Assembly (NCBI GenBank): GCA_963802765.1
Contig: CAWDJZ010000013.1
Span: 467,062-531,061 of the forward strand
Origin: Gaiellasilicea sp963802765
GTDB lineage: Bacteria > Actinomycetota > Thermoleophilia > Gaiellales > Gaiellaceae
Direction of reading: 5' to 3'
DNA: 64,000 nt
Positions 43,645 through 54,852 of the stretch are shown here, piece by piece. Below the pieces are notes generated by a model. The model saw only the letters and a program-made list of their open reading frames with translations, was not told where the DNA came from and did not search any database. The position numbers were made by a program, and so were the translations under genes. Numbering within the stretch: position 1 is the first letter of the stretch; each line of letters begins with the position of its first letter.

Positions 43645-45342
43645 GTGTCGCACGCGATCGCGGACACCGTCGGCTGGTGGCAGCGCGCCCATGGGGACGG
43701 CGACGGCATGCTCGTCGCCTACTTCAGCATGGAGTTCGGGGTCGACGAGAGCCTGCCGATCTACTCCGGCGGGCTCGGCGTCCTCGCCGGCGATCACCTG
43801 AAGGCGGCGGCCGAGCTCGGCGTCCCGCTCGTCGGCGTCGGCCTCCTCTATCGCGGGGGCTACTTCCGGCAGAGTCTCGACGAGCAGGGCCGCCAGACCG
43901 AGCAGTACCAGCCGGTCGACCCGGGCGCAGCGGGACTCGTCCGAGAGCCCGTCTCGGTCGAGGTCGAGCTCGCGGGCGAGACGATCGAGGCGGCCGTCTG
44001 GCGCCGCGACGTCGGCTCCGTCCCGCTCTACCTGCTCGAGGTCGACTGGCTCACCGACGCGCTCTACAGCGGCGATCGAGAGCACCGGATCCGGCAGGAG
44101 CTCCTCCTCGGTGTCGGCGGCGTGCGCGTCCTCGCCGCGCTCGGGATCGAGCCGACCGTCTTCCACCTGAACGAAGGCCACTCCGTCTTCCTCCAGCTCG
44201 AGCGGGCGCGTGCGCTCGTCGGGAGCGGGATGGAGATCGGCGACGCGCTCGAGCACGTCCGGCGCTCATCCGTCTTCACGACCCACACGCCCGTCCCCGC
44301 CGGCAATGAGGTCTTCGACGAGGAGCTCGTCGCCCGCTACGTGGGCGGACTCGCAGCCGAGGCAGGTCTCGCGACGGAGGAGCTGCTCGCGCTGGGGCGG
44401 TTCGGCGACGAGGGCGGTTTCGGCCTCACGCCGCTCGCGCTGCGGCTCTCCGCGCAGGCGAACGGCGTCTCGGAACTGCACGGTGACGTCGCGCGCGAGA
44501 TGTGGGGCGAGCTCGGCGAGGACACGCCGATCGGCCACGTCACGAACGGCGTCCACCTCGGCACGTGGCTCGACCCGGACCTGGCCGGGCTGCTGCGCTC
44601 CGCGGGCGTCCGTCCCGAAGAGCCGCCCGACGAGGCGAACTGGGCCGCGGCGCGCGAGCTCGATCCGGACGAGCTCTGGCGCGTCCACGCGGCATGCAAG
44701 GCGCGTCTCGCCGAGCGGGCGGGACTCGACCCGGAGCGGCTGACGATCGGTTTCGCCCGCCGCTTCGCGACGTACAAGCGGGCCGGGCTCGTCTATACGG
44801 ATCTGGAGCGCCTCCTGACGCTGCCGGTCCAGCTCGTCGTCGCCGGCAAGGCTCACCCTGCCGACGATCCCGGGAAGGACGTGATGCAGCAGATCGTCGG
44901 GCTCTCGCGCGACCCGCGCGTCGAGGGCCGGATCGTCTTCCTCGAGAACTACGACATCGGTCTCGCCCGCACGATCCTCCCCGGCTGCGACGTGTGGCTG
45001 AACACGCCCCGCCGGCCGCTCGAGGCGTCGGGCACGAGCGGGATGAAGGCGGCGGTCAACGGCGTCCTCAACCTCTCCGTGCTGGACGGCTGGTGGGCCG
45101 AGGGCTACTCGCCCGAGGTCGGCTGGGCGATCGACGGTGTCTCCGACGAGGCGGACGTGCAGCAGCTGTACCGCCTGCTCGAGCGGGACGTCGTCCCGAC
45201 GTTCGTCGACCGGCGTGGCCGCTGGCTCGAGATGATGAAGGCCTCGATCGCCGAGCTTGCGCCGCGATTCTCGATGCAGCGTGCCGTGATCGAGTACGTC
45301 GAGGACTACTACCTGCCCGCGCACGCATCCGCCCGCCGCTGA
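43645..45342 (+). CDS. glgP: Alpha-glucan (glycogen) phosphorylase, short form
   Basis: 565-residue GT35 enzyme releasing glucose-1-P from glycogen or maltodextrin. YFSMEFGVDESLPIYSGGLG at the N-terminus, HLNEGHSVF, TTHTPVPAGNE, and the PLP-lysine motif EASGTSGMKAAVNG. Shorter than the 800-residue plant/animal type but typical of the bacterial glgP subfamily (TIGR02094). GTG start. Works with GlgB and GlgX encoded elsewhere in the window. Confidence 0.94.
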   Translation: MSHAIADTVGWWQRAHGDGDGMLVAYFSMEFGVDESLPIYSGGLGVLAGDHLKAAAELGVPLVGVGLLYRGGYFRQSLDEQGRQTEQYQPVDPGAAGLVREPVSVEVELAGETIEAAVWRRDVGSVPLYLLEVDWLTDALYSGDREHRIRQELLLGVGGVRVLAALGIEPTVFHLNEGHSVFLQLERARALVGSGMEIGDALEHVRRSSVFTTHTPVPAGNEVFDEELVARYVGGLAAEAGLATEELLALGRFGDEGGFGLTPLALRLSAQANGVSELHGDVAREMWGELGEDTPIGHVTNGVHLGTWLDPDLAGLLRSAGVRPEEPPDEANWAAARELDPDELWRVHAACKARLAERAGLDPERLTIGFARRFATYKRAGLVYTDLERLLTLPVQLVVAGKAHPADDPGKDVMQQIVGLSRDPRVEGRIVFLENYDIGLARTILPGCDVWLNTPRRPLEASGTSGMKAAVNGVLNLSVLDGWWAEGYSPEVGWAIDGVSDEADVQQLYRLLERDVVPTFVDRRGRWLEMMKASIAELAPRFSMQRAVIEYVEDYYLPAHASARR

Positions 45343-45359
45343 GCGGGTAGTCCCAACCC

Positions 45360-47039
45360 ATGGCGCCCGACCTGACCGAGCCGCTCGCGCGGCTGCGTGA
45401 CGACCTTCGCGCGGTCCGGCTCGAGCTCGACGTCCTCGGCGCCGAGGAGGCGCGGCACGCGCGGGACGACCTCGTCGCGCAGGTGGACGACTACCTGCTG
45501 CCGCGCCTGCGCCAGATGGACGCGCCCGCGCTGATCGTCGTCGGCGGGTCGACCGGCGCCGGCAAGTCGACGCTCGTCAACAGCCTCGTCGGCTCGGTCG
45601 TCAGCCCCGCCGGTGTGCTGCGGCCGACGACGCGCGCTCCCGTGCTCGTCTGCCATCCAGACGACGTGCGCTGGTTCGAGGGCGACCGCGTGCTGCCCGG
45701 GCTGCCGCGCGTGACCGGCGGCCCCGGCGGCGCGGGGACTCTCCAGCTCGTACCGACCGCCGCGCTCCCGGAGGGGCTCGCGCTCCTCGACTCGCCGGAC
45801 ATCGACTCGGTGCTCGCCGAGAACCGCGCGCTCGCCAACCAGCTGCTCGCCGCCGCCGACGGCTGGCTCTTCGTCACCACCGCGGCTCGCTATGCCGACG
45901 CGGTGCCCTGGGAGTTCCTGCGCTCGGCGCGGGAGCGCGGGACTGCGGTCTCGATCGCTCTGAACCGCGTGCCCGCAGACGCCGACCGCGAGGTGCCCGC
46001 GCACCTGCGGCAGATGCTTGCCGACGAGCGGCTGGGCGACGCCGAGGTCCTCGTCGTTCCCGAGGTCTCGCTCGAGGGCGAGCTCCTCCCCGGGAACGCG
46101 CTCTGGCCCGTCCGCGCCTGGCTCGACGGGCTCGCGGCGGACGCTCAGGCGCGGGCGGCGCTCGTACGCAGGACGCTGCGCGGCGCGCTTGCGAGCCTCC
46201 CGGTCCGGGCCGCCGTCGTGGAGCGGGCCGCCGTCGATCAGCTCTCGGCGGCCGCGGAGCTGCGTTCGGAGGCCGACGCGGCCTACGCGGAGGCGCTGCG
46301 CGAGGTCGAGGCTGCGCTGCGCAGCGGCTCGCTCCTGCGCGGCGAGGTGCTGGCGCGGTGGCACGAGGTCGTCGGCACCGGCGACGTGATGCGCGCGCTC
46401 GAGACGCGTGTCGGCTGGCTCCGCGACCGGCTCAAGACCATCGTCACGGGCGCGCCCGCCGCGGACGCGGAGCTCAAGGTGACCGTCGAGCATCGCGTCG
46501 AGGCCGTCGTCCGGACTGCCGCCGAGCGGGCCGCCGAGCGCACGGCCCGTGCGTGGCGTGAACGCATTCCCGGCCGGGCACTCATAGAGCGTGCGCCCGA
46601 GCTCGAGCGCGCGTCGCCAGAGCTCGACGCCGCCGCGGAGGAGGAGGTACGGGCCTGGCAGGGCGTCGTCTTCGACCTCGTCAGCGAGGAAGGTGCCTCG
46701 AAGCGCGCGACCGCGCGCCTGGCTTCGCTCGGCGTCAACGGCGCCGGACTGACCGTCATGCTCGCGGTGTTCGCGCAGACGGGCGGCCTGACGGGCACCG
46801 AGGTCATCGTTGCCGGCGGGACGTCGGCGGTCGGCCAGAAGGTGCTCGAGGCGATCTTCGGCGACCAGGCGGTCCGCACGCTTGCGTCTCGCGCCCGCGA
46901 GGACCTGATCGACCGTGTCGACAAGCTCCTGCGTGCGGATGCGAAACGGTTCGACGAGCTGCTCGACGCATCCGCGCCGGAGGCCGACAGCTTCGCGCGG
47001 CTGCACACGGCCGTCGACGCGATTCGAAGGGCAGCTTGA
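45360..47039 (+). CDS. Dynamin-like GTPase A of a tandem pair
   Basis: 559 residues. G1 loop VVGGSTGAGKSTLVNSLVG (about residue 60), switch region PTTRAP, G3-like LALLDSPDID, G4 around ALNRVP. A long helical stalk follows, with a hydrophobic stretch GLTVMLAVFAQTGGLTG near residues 465-480 that may contact membrane. The arrangement is that of bacterial dynamin-like proteins or YfjP-type GTPases. Its stop overlaps the start of a second GTPase. Confidence 0.75.
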   Translation: MAPDLTEPLARLRDDLRAVRLELDVLGAEEARHARDDLVAQVDDYLLPRLRQMDAPALIVVGGSTGAGKSTLVNSLVGSVVSPAGVLRPTTRAPVLVCHPDDVRWFEGDRVLPGLPRVTGGPGGAGTLQLVPTAALPEGLALLDSPDIDSVLAENRALANQLLAAADGWLFVTTAARYADAVPWEFLRSARERGTAVSIALNRVPADADREVPAHLRQMLADERLGDAEVLVVPEVSLEGELLPGNALWPVRAWLDGLAADAQARAALVRRTLRGALASLPVRAAVVERAAVDQLSAAAELRSEADAAYAEALREVEAALRSGSLLRGEVLARWHEVVGTGDVMRALETRVGWLRDRLKTIVTGAPAADAELKVTVEHRVEAVVRTAAERAAERTARAWRERIPGRALIERAPELERASPELDAAAEEEVRAWQGVVFDLVSEEGASKRATARLASLGVNGAGLTVMLAVFAQTGGLTGTEVIVAGGTSAVGQKVLEAIFGDQAVRTLASRAREDLIDRVDKLLRADAKRFDELLDASAPEADSFARLHTAVDAIRRAA

Positions 47040-48600
47040 CCGGAAAGCTCGACGACCGCCTCACTGCGCTCCGCGAGGCGGCCGATCTGGCCGAGGGGCG
47101 GCTGGACGACGCCGACGTCGAGGCGGCGCGCGCCGTCGTGGCGAAGGCCGGAGCCAGGCTCGGGCTCGGCCTCGAGTCGACCGTCGTCGCGCTCGCCGGC
47201 CCGACCGGCGTCGGCAAGTCGCAGCTCTTCAACGTGCTCACGGGGACCGACCTCGCGGCGGTGGGACGGCGGCGTCCGACGACGTCGGCCGGTCAGGCGG
47301 CGGTCTGGGGCGGCAGCGCGGACGCCCTCCTCGACTGGCTCGAGGTCAAGCGGCGCCACCATGTCGACGCGGACGGGCTCGGCGGGCTCGTCCTGCTCGA
47401 TCTCCCCGACTTCGACTCCGTCGAGACGTCGCATCGCGTCGAGGCGGAGCGCGTCGTCGCGCTCGCAGACCTCGTCCTCTGGATCGTCGAGCCGCAGAAG
47501 TACGCCGACGCCTCGCTCCACGACCGCTACCTGCGGCCGCTGGCCTCACATGCGGCCGCGATGGCGATCGTGCTCAACCAGGCTGATCTGCTGGCTCCGG
47601 CCGACGTGGCGGCGTGGCGCAAGGACATGGAGCGATTACTTGCCGATGACGGAGTGCCCAAGCTCCCCCTCGCCGTCGTCTCGGCGCGCACGGGGGACGG
47701 GATTCCCGAGTTGCGCCGGATGCTCTCGGAGCGGGTCGCCGCGCGCGACGCGGCGGTCGCGCGTCTCGGCGCCGACCTCGACGACGCGCTCCAGCCGCTC
47801 GCGGCGGGGTGCGAGGGAAAGGCCGCCGGCGTCCGTGGTGACGACCGGAACCGGCTGCTGATCGCGCTCGAGGAGGCGGCGAGCGTCCCGACGGTCGTGC
47901 GTGCGGTCGGCGACGCGCATCGACGCCGCGGCACCCTCGCGACCGGCTGGCCCTTCGTGCGCTGGCTCCGCCGCTTCCGGCCCGACCCGCTGAAGCGGCT
48001 GCGGCTGCCCGAGACCCCGCAGCCTCACGTGCGGACGTCGATGCCGGCGCCGACCGACGTCCAGAGGGCGCAGGTGGAGAGCGCGGCACGGCGGCTCGCC
48101 GACGGCGCGTCCGAGGGGCTGTCCCGGCCCTGGCCGCGGCTCGCCCGTGAGGCTGCGACGGCCGAAGACGACCGGGTCGCCGACCGCCTCGACCGGGCGG
48201 TTTCGTCCGCCGACCTGAGCGTCTCCGTGCCGACCTGGTGGAGACCCGTCGGCTGGCTTCAGGCCGTGCTCGCACTCGCGGTGGCTGCGGGCGCCGTCTG
48301 GCTCCTCGGGCTCGCTCTGCTCGGCTGGCTGCGGATCGAGGACGTCGTCCCTCTGCCTGAGGTCGAAGGGGTCCCGATCCCGACCTGGCTCTTCCTGGGC
48401 GGTGCGGCCGCCGGGCTCGTGCTCGCCTTCCTCGCACGGCTCGCGAACGGCGTGGGCGCGAACCGCCGGGCCCGGCGCGCCGGCCGCTCGCTGCGGGAGC
48501 AGGTGGAAGCGGTCGCAGAGGAGCTCGTGATCGGCCCGGTCGAACGCGAGCTCGACGTGCACGCGCGGCTCTGCGCCGCGGTCGAACGCGCGCGAGCCGG

Positions 48601-48604
<4 letters not shown>
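47036..48604 (+). CDS. Dynamin-like GTPase B with two transmembrane helices
   Basis: 522 residues from TTG 47036, overlapping the first GTPase stop. G1 ALAGPTGVGKSQLFNVLTG, G2 RPTTSA, G3 LLDLPDFDS, G4 VLNQAD. A basic linker leads to two transmembrane helices near residues 405-430 and 445-475, then a helical tail. Tandem dynamin-like pairs (for example DynA/DynB of Streptomyces, IniA/IniC of mycobacteria) remodel membranes during division or stress. Ends on a CTAG shared with typA. Confidence 0.75.
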
Positions 48605-50451
<1,847 letters not shown>

Positions 50452-50472
50452 CAGCCGCAGGGTACCGCCGGG

Positions 50473-50781
50473 TCAGGCTCCTTCGATCTCGACCGCTCGG
50501 TCGGCGATGCAGTCCTGGGCCCAGCGCCGGACAATGGCCAGAGGCCCGTCGGGCGGCCGCCCGGCCAGCTCGACCCGGATCTGGTGCACCGACGCCTCGC
50601 CCTCGCGGTCGACGACGAAGCGGTGCTCGGCGACGATCGTCACCGAGTCGGCGTCCTCGAGGAGCGTGCGTGCCAGCTCGTCGATCTCGGCGGGCGTGGC
50701 CTCGCGCGCGGCGAAGACGCCGAAGTTGACGCGGATGTCCCCGTCTTCGTCCACGAACGCGAGCGCGGCGAGATCCTGCAT
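50473..50781 (-). CDS. Conserved-looking hypothetical protein
   Basis: 102 residues, beginning MQDLAALAFVDEDGDIRVNF; acidic, with mixed alpha/beta character (ATPAEIDELARTLL, VTIVAEHRFVVDREGE) and a C-terminal AQDCIADRAVEIEGA. No family recognised. Lies 21 bases upstream of typA on the same strand. Confidence 0.55.
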   Translation of the reverse strand: MQDLAALAFVDEDGDIRVNFGVFAAREATPAEIDELARTLLEDADSVTIVAEHRFVVDREGEASVHQIRVELAGRPPDGPLAIVRRWAQDCIADRAVEIEGA

Positions 50782-50813
50782 GCCCCGTTCTCCTGCCCGC
50801 GTCCTCCGGGCCT

Positions 50814-51539
50814 CTAACGCTCCCGCGGCTCCCAGCCGAAGCGGGAGCGCGCGACGAGGTAGCCCGCAGCTCCCCAGACCGCGAGCATGGCGATGGCGCC
50901 GGGGTGGTCGGCGATCGTCTCGCCCTCCACGTAGGTGCCCAGGACGAGCTCGATCAGGTACTTCAGCGGCAGCACGTCGGCGACGAGCTCGAGCACCCGC
51001 GGGAGCGCCTCGGCGGAGCCGAAGGCGCCCGAAAGGAACGACATCGGCAGGATGATCACGTTCACGACCGCGGCGACCGACTCCGCCGACCGGACGAGCG
51101 CTGCGGTGGCGAGGCCGAGGCCGGTGAAGGCGATCCCGCCGAGCGCGACGGCGAGCAGGAACGAGAGCGGCCGGTCAGGGAGGTCGGCGTCGAAGAGCCC
51201 GACGCCGAGCGCGAGGACGACGACCGACTGAAGCGCCAGCACGATCAGGCTCGAGAGCAGGACGGTCGCCAGGTAGAGGGGCGCGGGCAGCGGCGTCGAG
51301 CGGATCCGCTTCAGGATCCCGTACTCGCGCCTGATCACGAGCGTGATCGCGAGCCCGCCGAGGGCGGTGTTCGCGGCGGCGTATCCGATCAGCCCGGCGA
51401 CGAGCTCGCTGACGTCCTCGCCGCTCTCGCCGAAGACGGACGCGAGCAGCACGAAGAGAAGCGGAGGGAAGAGGAAGACGAAGATCGCCGCCTCGCGGCT
51501 GCGCCAGAAGATGAGTTGCTCGGCACGGAGCTGATGCAC
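50814..51539 (-). CDS. ABC-2 type exporter permease
   Basis: 241 residues, six transmembrane helices, with RREYGILKRIRSTPLPAPLY between helices 2 and 3 and a C-terminal LPLKYLIELVLGTYVEG typical of ABC-2 permeases. Downstream of its ATPase by 9 bases. GTG start. Probably an exporter of a drug-like or lipid substrate. Confidence 0.87.
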   Translation of the reverse strand: MHQLRAEQLIFWRSREAAIFVFLFPPLLFVLLASVFGESGEDVSELVAGLIGYAAANTALGGLAITLVIRREYGILKRIRSTPLPAPLYLATVLLSSLIVLALQSVVVLALGVGLFDADLPDRPLSFLLAVALGGIAFTGLGLATAALVRSAESVAAVVNVIILPMSFLSGAFGSAEALPRVLELVADVLPLKYLIELVLGTYVEGETIADHPGAIAMLAVWGAAGYLVARSRFGWEPRER

Positions 51540-51548
51540 CCAGCAGGC

Positions 51549-52400
51549 TCACGTGCGCCAGCCCTCCTCCTCGACGAGCTCGAGGTAGACGTCCTCGAGG
51601 GTCGCGCGGCGCACCTCCAGTCCCTCCAGCTCGACGCCGTCGGCGAGCGCCTTCGCCGTGAGCTCGTGCAGCGTGCGCGTCGGCTCGTCGGTCTCGAGCA
51701 CGACCTCCTCGCCGTCCGCGACGTAGCGGATCTGCGCCGTCGTCCGAGCGGTCAGCTCCGAGGGCTTCCCCAGCTTCACGATCTCACCCGCTCGCAGGAC
51801 GGCGACCCGGTCCGCGAGCTGCTGGGCCTCGTCGAGGTAGTGCGTCGTCAGGAGCACGGTCTTGCCGAGCTCGCGCAGCGAGCGAATGAGCTTCCAGGCA
51901 TTTCGCCGTGCTGCGGGGTCGAAGCCGGTGGTCGGCTCGTCGAGGAAGACGAGCTCAGGGTCGCCGACGAGGGCGACGCCAAGGTCGAGTCTCCGCTTCT
52001 GGCCGCCTGAGAGCGACTTCACCTGCGCGTCGCGCTTCTCCTCGAGCCCGACGAGACCGATCACCTCGTCGACGTCGCGGGGCCGCTCGTAGTAGCCCGC
52101 GAAGATGCGGTGGATCTCGCGCACGGTCAGCTGCGGCCAGAGCTCGGACTGCTGCAGGACGACGCCGATCTTCTCCCGGAAGGCGCGGTCGACGCGGCCC
52201 GGGTCGAAGCCGAGCACGGTCACCTCGCCGCCGTCGCGCTTCCGGTAGCCCTCGAGGATCTCGACCGTCGTCGTCTTGCCGGCACCGTTCGGGCCGAGGA
52301 GCCCGAAAACCTCACCGGCCTGGACGTCGAAGTCGATTCCGCGCACCGCCTCGACCTCGCCGTACGACTTGCGCAGGCCGCGCACCGAGATCGCGGTCAC
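51549..52400 (-). CDS. ABC exporter ATP-binding protein
   Basis: 283 residues: Walker A GPNGAGKTTTVEIL, Q-loop LQQSELWPQ, signature SLSGGQKRRLDLG, Walker B LVFLDEPTTGFDP, switch TTHYLDEA. The GTG at 52400 overlaps the sixA stop (GTGA). The C-terminal extension is shorter than in the 2010 gene. Pairs with the permease at 50814; a permease homodimer is therefore likely. Confidence 0.9.
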   Translation of the reverse strand: MTAISVRGLRKSYGEVEAVRGIDFDVQAGEVFGLLGPNGAGKTTTVEILEGYRKRDGGEVTVLGFDPGRVDRAFREKIGVVLQQSELWPQLTVREIHRIFAGYYERPRDVDEVIGLVGLEEKRDAQVKSLSGGQKRRLDLGVALVGDPELVFLDEPTTGFDPAARRNAWKLIRSLRELGKTVLLTTHYLDEAQQLADRVAVLRAGEIVKLGKPSELTARTTAQIRYVADGEEVVLETDEPTRTLHELTAKALADGVELEGLEVRRATLEDVYLELVEEEGWRT

Positions 52401-52776
52401 AGCTCGATCACGGTGTGCCCGGCGGTCGGAGAAGTCGATCTCCCGGCCGGCGAGCGCGAGCGCGATCTCCGAGCAGTCGGGCTGGTGCCCGACCACGACG
52501 ACCGTGTCGCCGCCGGCGACGGCGAGGACGTCCTCCGCGGTCGCTCCCGGTGCGAGGCGGTCGTCGATGCGCAGCTCGGCCCCGGTCGCGCTCGCGATCG
52601 CAGCCGCGGTCTCGCGCGCGCGCAGGAGCGGGCTCGTGACGACGACGTCGGGCGCTTCCGCGTGCGAGCCGCTCGGCGAGAGCGCGCGCCTCGTCGCGTC
52701 CGCGCTCGCTGAGCGGACGCAGCTCGTCGGGCTCGCCGGAGACCGCGTGGGCGTGGCGGACGAGGATGAGCCGCAC
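52397..52776 (-). CDS. sixA: Phosphohistidine phosphatase SixA-like (two frameshifts)
   Basis: Histidine phosphatase of about 126 residues. RHG motif variant MRLILVRHAHAVSGEPDELR at the N-terminus, TSPLLRARETAA in the middle and VVVGHQPDCSEIAL with the second catalytic His; the end reads AGHTVIEL. Extra bases near 52664 and 52420 place the three parts in three frames. Joined, the length is normal. First gene of the sixA-ATPase-permease unit and divergent from phzF. Confidence 0.8.
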
Positions 52777-52802
52777 GGTGGTCGGAGGATAGATTCCGAG
52801 CA

Positions 52803-53651
52803 GTGCGCACGTTCCGCTACGTGCTCGCGGACGTCTTCACCGACCGCCCGCTCGCCGGCAACCAGCTGGCCGTCTTCACCGACGCCCGGGACCTCGACCA
52901 GGTCACCATGCAGGAGCTGGCGCACGAGCTCGGTCTCTCCGAGACCGTCTTCGTGTTGCCGCCCCGGGAGGGCGGCACGGTGCGGTTGCGCATCTTCACG
53001 CCCCGCAACGAGATCGCCTTCGCCGGGCACCCGTGCCTCGGTGCCGCGGTCGTGCTCGGTGCGCCTCTACAGCTGGGCGTCGTCTCGCTGGAGACCGGCA
53101 ACGGGATCGTCCCGGTCGAGCTCGACCGGGACGAGTCGGGGCGGATCGTGTTCGGCCGGATGACGCAGCCCGTGCCCAGCGTCGCGCCGTACGAGCGCGC
53201 GGACGAGCTGCTGGCGGCGCTCGGGGTTGCGGCGTCGGAACTGCCGGTGGAGGTGTACGACAACGGCGTTCGCCACGCGTACGCGAAGCTGCCTACGAAG
53301 GAGGACGTCGCCGGGCTGAAGCCGGACATGGGCGCGCTCGAGCAACTCGACCTGGTCGGCGCGCTCGCCTTCGCCGGCGCCGGGACGAGCTGGAAGGTTC
53401 GGATGTTCTCCCCGCTCGACGGCGTCGGCGAGGACGCCGCCACGGGCTCGGCGGCAGGGCCGCTCGCCTGTCACCTCGCCCGTCACGGCGTCGTCCCGTG
53501 GGGCGAGCTGCTGGAGATCGAGCAGGGCACGGAGATCGGCCGGCCGTCGGCGCTCTTCGCACGCGCGACCGGCGCGGGGCAGGAGATCGAGTCGGTCGAG
53601 GTCGGCGGCTCCGCGGTCGTCGTGGCGCGCGGCGAGTTCAGGCTGCCGTAG
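52803..53651 (+). CDS. PhzF-family isomerase-like protein
   Basis: 282-residue two-domain DapF-fold protein. Catalytic Glu47 in GLSETVF and the glycine-rich phosphate loop GEDAATGSAAG are present; GHPCLGAAVVL is also typical. Members isomerise or epimerise small metabolites; the substrate here is unknown. GTG start. Overlaps the convergent gene by 14 bases. Confidence 0.9.
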   Translation: MRTFRYVLADVFTDRPLAGNQLAVFTDARDLDQVTMQELAHELGLSETVFVLPPREGGTVRLRIFTPRNEIAFAGHPCLGAAVVLGAPLQLGVVSLETGNGIVPVELDRDESGRIVFGRMTQPVPSVAPYERADELLAALGVAASELPVEVYDNGVRHAYAKLPTKEDVAGLKPDMGALEQLDLVGALAFAGAGTSWKVRMFSPLDGVGEDAATGSAAGPLACHLARHGVVPWGELLEIEQGTEIGRPSALFARATGAGQEIESVEVGGSAVVVARGEFRLP

Positions 53652-54051
53652 GCTCGTCGGCCGTCCCGATCCAGGTGACCGCCTCGATGTCCGGCAGCTC
53701 GGGCGCCAGCGAGCGCCAGAAGCGGCCGCCGTCCGTCGAGAGGTAGAGGCGGTTCCGGGCGGCGTACAGGACGCGGTCGGGGTCGTCAGTGTCGACGGCG
53801 ACGTCGAAGCCGGCCGGTAGACCGCCGCCGGACTCGGTCCAGGTAGCGCCCGCGTCCCACGAGACGAGGAGCGGCGGGCGCCGGTCGACGAGGGCGACGA
53901 CTGTGGCGCCGCCTGCCGAGGCGGCCACCAGCCTGGGCAGCTCGAGCTCGAGGCGCTCGTGGTCGACGACGGCGTCGACCTCGCCGAGCACGACCTCCGT
54001 CACGACGTCGAGGTCGAATACGCCTTCGACGGTGCGGGCCCGCGCGATCAA
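53638..54051 (-). CDS. Small BNR/sialidase-like repeat protein, unknown
   Basis: 137 residues with two beta-propeller Asp-box-like units (SWDAGATWTESGGGLPAGFD and LYLSTDGGRFWRSLAPELPD). Too short for a complete propeller; no signal peptide. Cotranscribed with the pfkB kinase gene, whose stop its start overlaps by 4 bases. May be a single-blade domain or truncated. Confidence 0.6.
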   Translation of the reverse strand: MIARARTVEGVFDLDVVTEVVLGEVDAVVDHERLELELPRLVAASAGGATVVALVDRRPPLLVSWDAGATWTESGGGLPAGFDVAVDTDDPDRVLYAARNRLYLSTDGGRFWRSLAPELPDIEAVTWIGTADEPTAA

Positions 54052-54833
54052 GCGGCCAGCTCGAGCGCGCGCGCCGCCACGGTCGCGGCGTGCCGCGCGG
54101 CCGAGAGCGGCCGATGGCCGGACGCGCGGGACCAGACGTACGCAGCCAGGAACGCGTCACCCGCGCCGGTGGGGTCGGTGGTCTCGACGCGCCGCACGGG
54201 AACGTGCTCGCGGATCCCGCGGGCGATCAACGTCGCTCCCGTGGAGCCGCGGGTGAGCAGGAGCTCGGGGATGCCGTGCCGCGTGACCGCATCCTCGCCG
54301 CCGAGGATCGCCAGCTCCTCCTCGCTCAGTTTCAGAACCGTCATCTGCCGCAGCATCGCGTCGTCGAAGTCGGCATCGAGCACGAGCGGTCCGGCGACGC
54401 CGGGCCGGACGAGCGCCTGCCCGTCCAGCGCGAGGCGGCGGTTGCGCGCCAGCGCGGCGAGCACCGCGACGGGGAAGTCCGCGCGGGTCAGCGCGCCGAC
54501 CTGCACCCACTCCGCCCGGCCGACGACGCGGGCGTCGTCGAGCGTCCAGGGCGTGCCCGGGTCGGCGATCGTCATCTCGCGCTCCTCGCCGGCGTAGGTG
54601 ATCTCGAACCTCGTCGTCGTGGGCGCCTCGCGCCAGGTGAAGGGCACGCCGAGGGCGGCGAGCGGGCCCACGAGCGAGCGCCGGTCGGCCGCGGCGCAGC
54701 GCGCGACGATCCTCGAGCCGCCGCCGAGCAAGCGCAAGGCACGCGCCGCATGGAACGGCGCGCCTCCGACCCGGGGCGGCCCCCCGTCGATCGTGTCTCG
54801 CGCCAGATTCCCGATCACCGCGACGCCGCGCAC
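54048..54833 (-). CDS. PfkB-family carbohydrate kinase
   Basis: 261 residues. N-terminal AVIGNLARDTIDGGPPRVGGAPFHAA and the ATP/anion-hole motif TTDPTGAGDAFLAAYVW with the catalytic Asp. About 40 residues shorter than ribokinase and lacking a full lid, as in small actinobacterial PfkB proteins. Given the downstream HMP-type permease gene on the same side it might phosphorylate a pyrimidine or nucleoside, but a sugar is equally possible. Confidence 0.82.
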   Translation of the reverse strand: MRGVAVIGNLARDTIDGGPPRVGGAPFHAARALRLLGGGSRIVARCAAADRRSLVGPLAALGVPFTWREAPTTTRFEITYAGEEREMTIADPGTPWTLDDARVVGRAEWVQVGALTRADFPVAVLAALARNRRLALDGQALVRPGVAGPLVLDADFDDAMLRQMTVLKLSEEELAILGGEDAVTRHGIPELLLTRGSTGATLIARGIREHVPVRRVETTDPTGAGDAFLAAYVWSRASGHRPLSAARHAATVAARALELAA

Positions 54834-54852
54834 CGCGAGACTCTAGACCCTT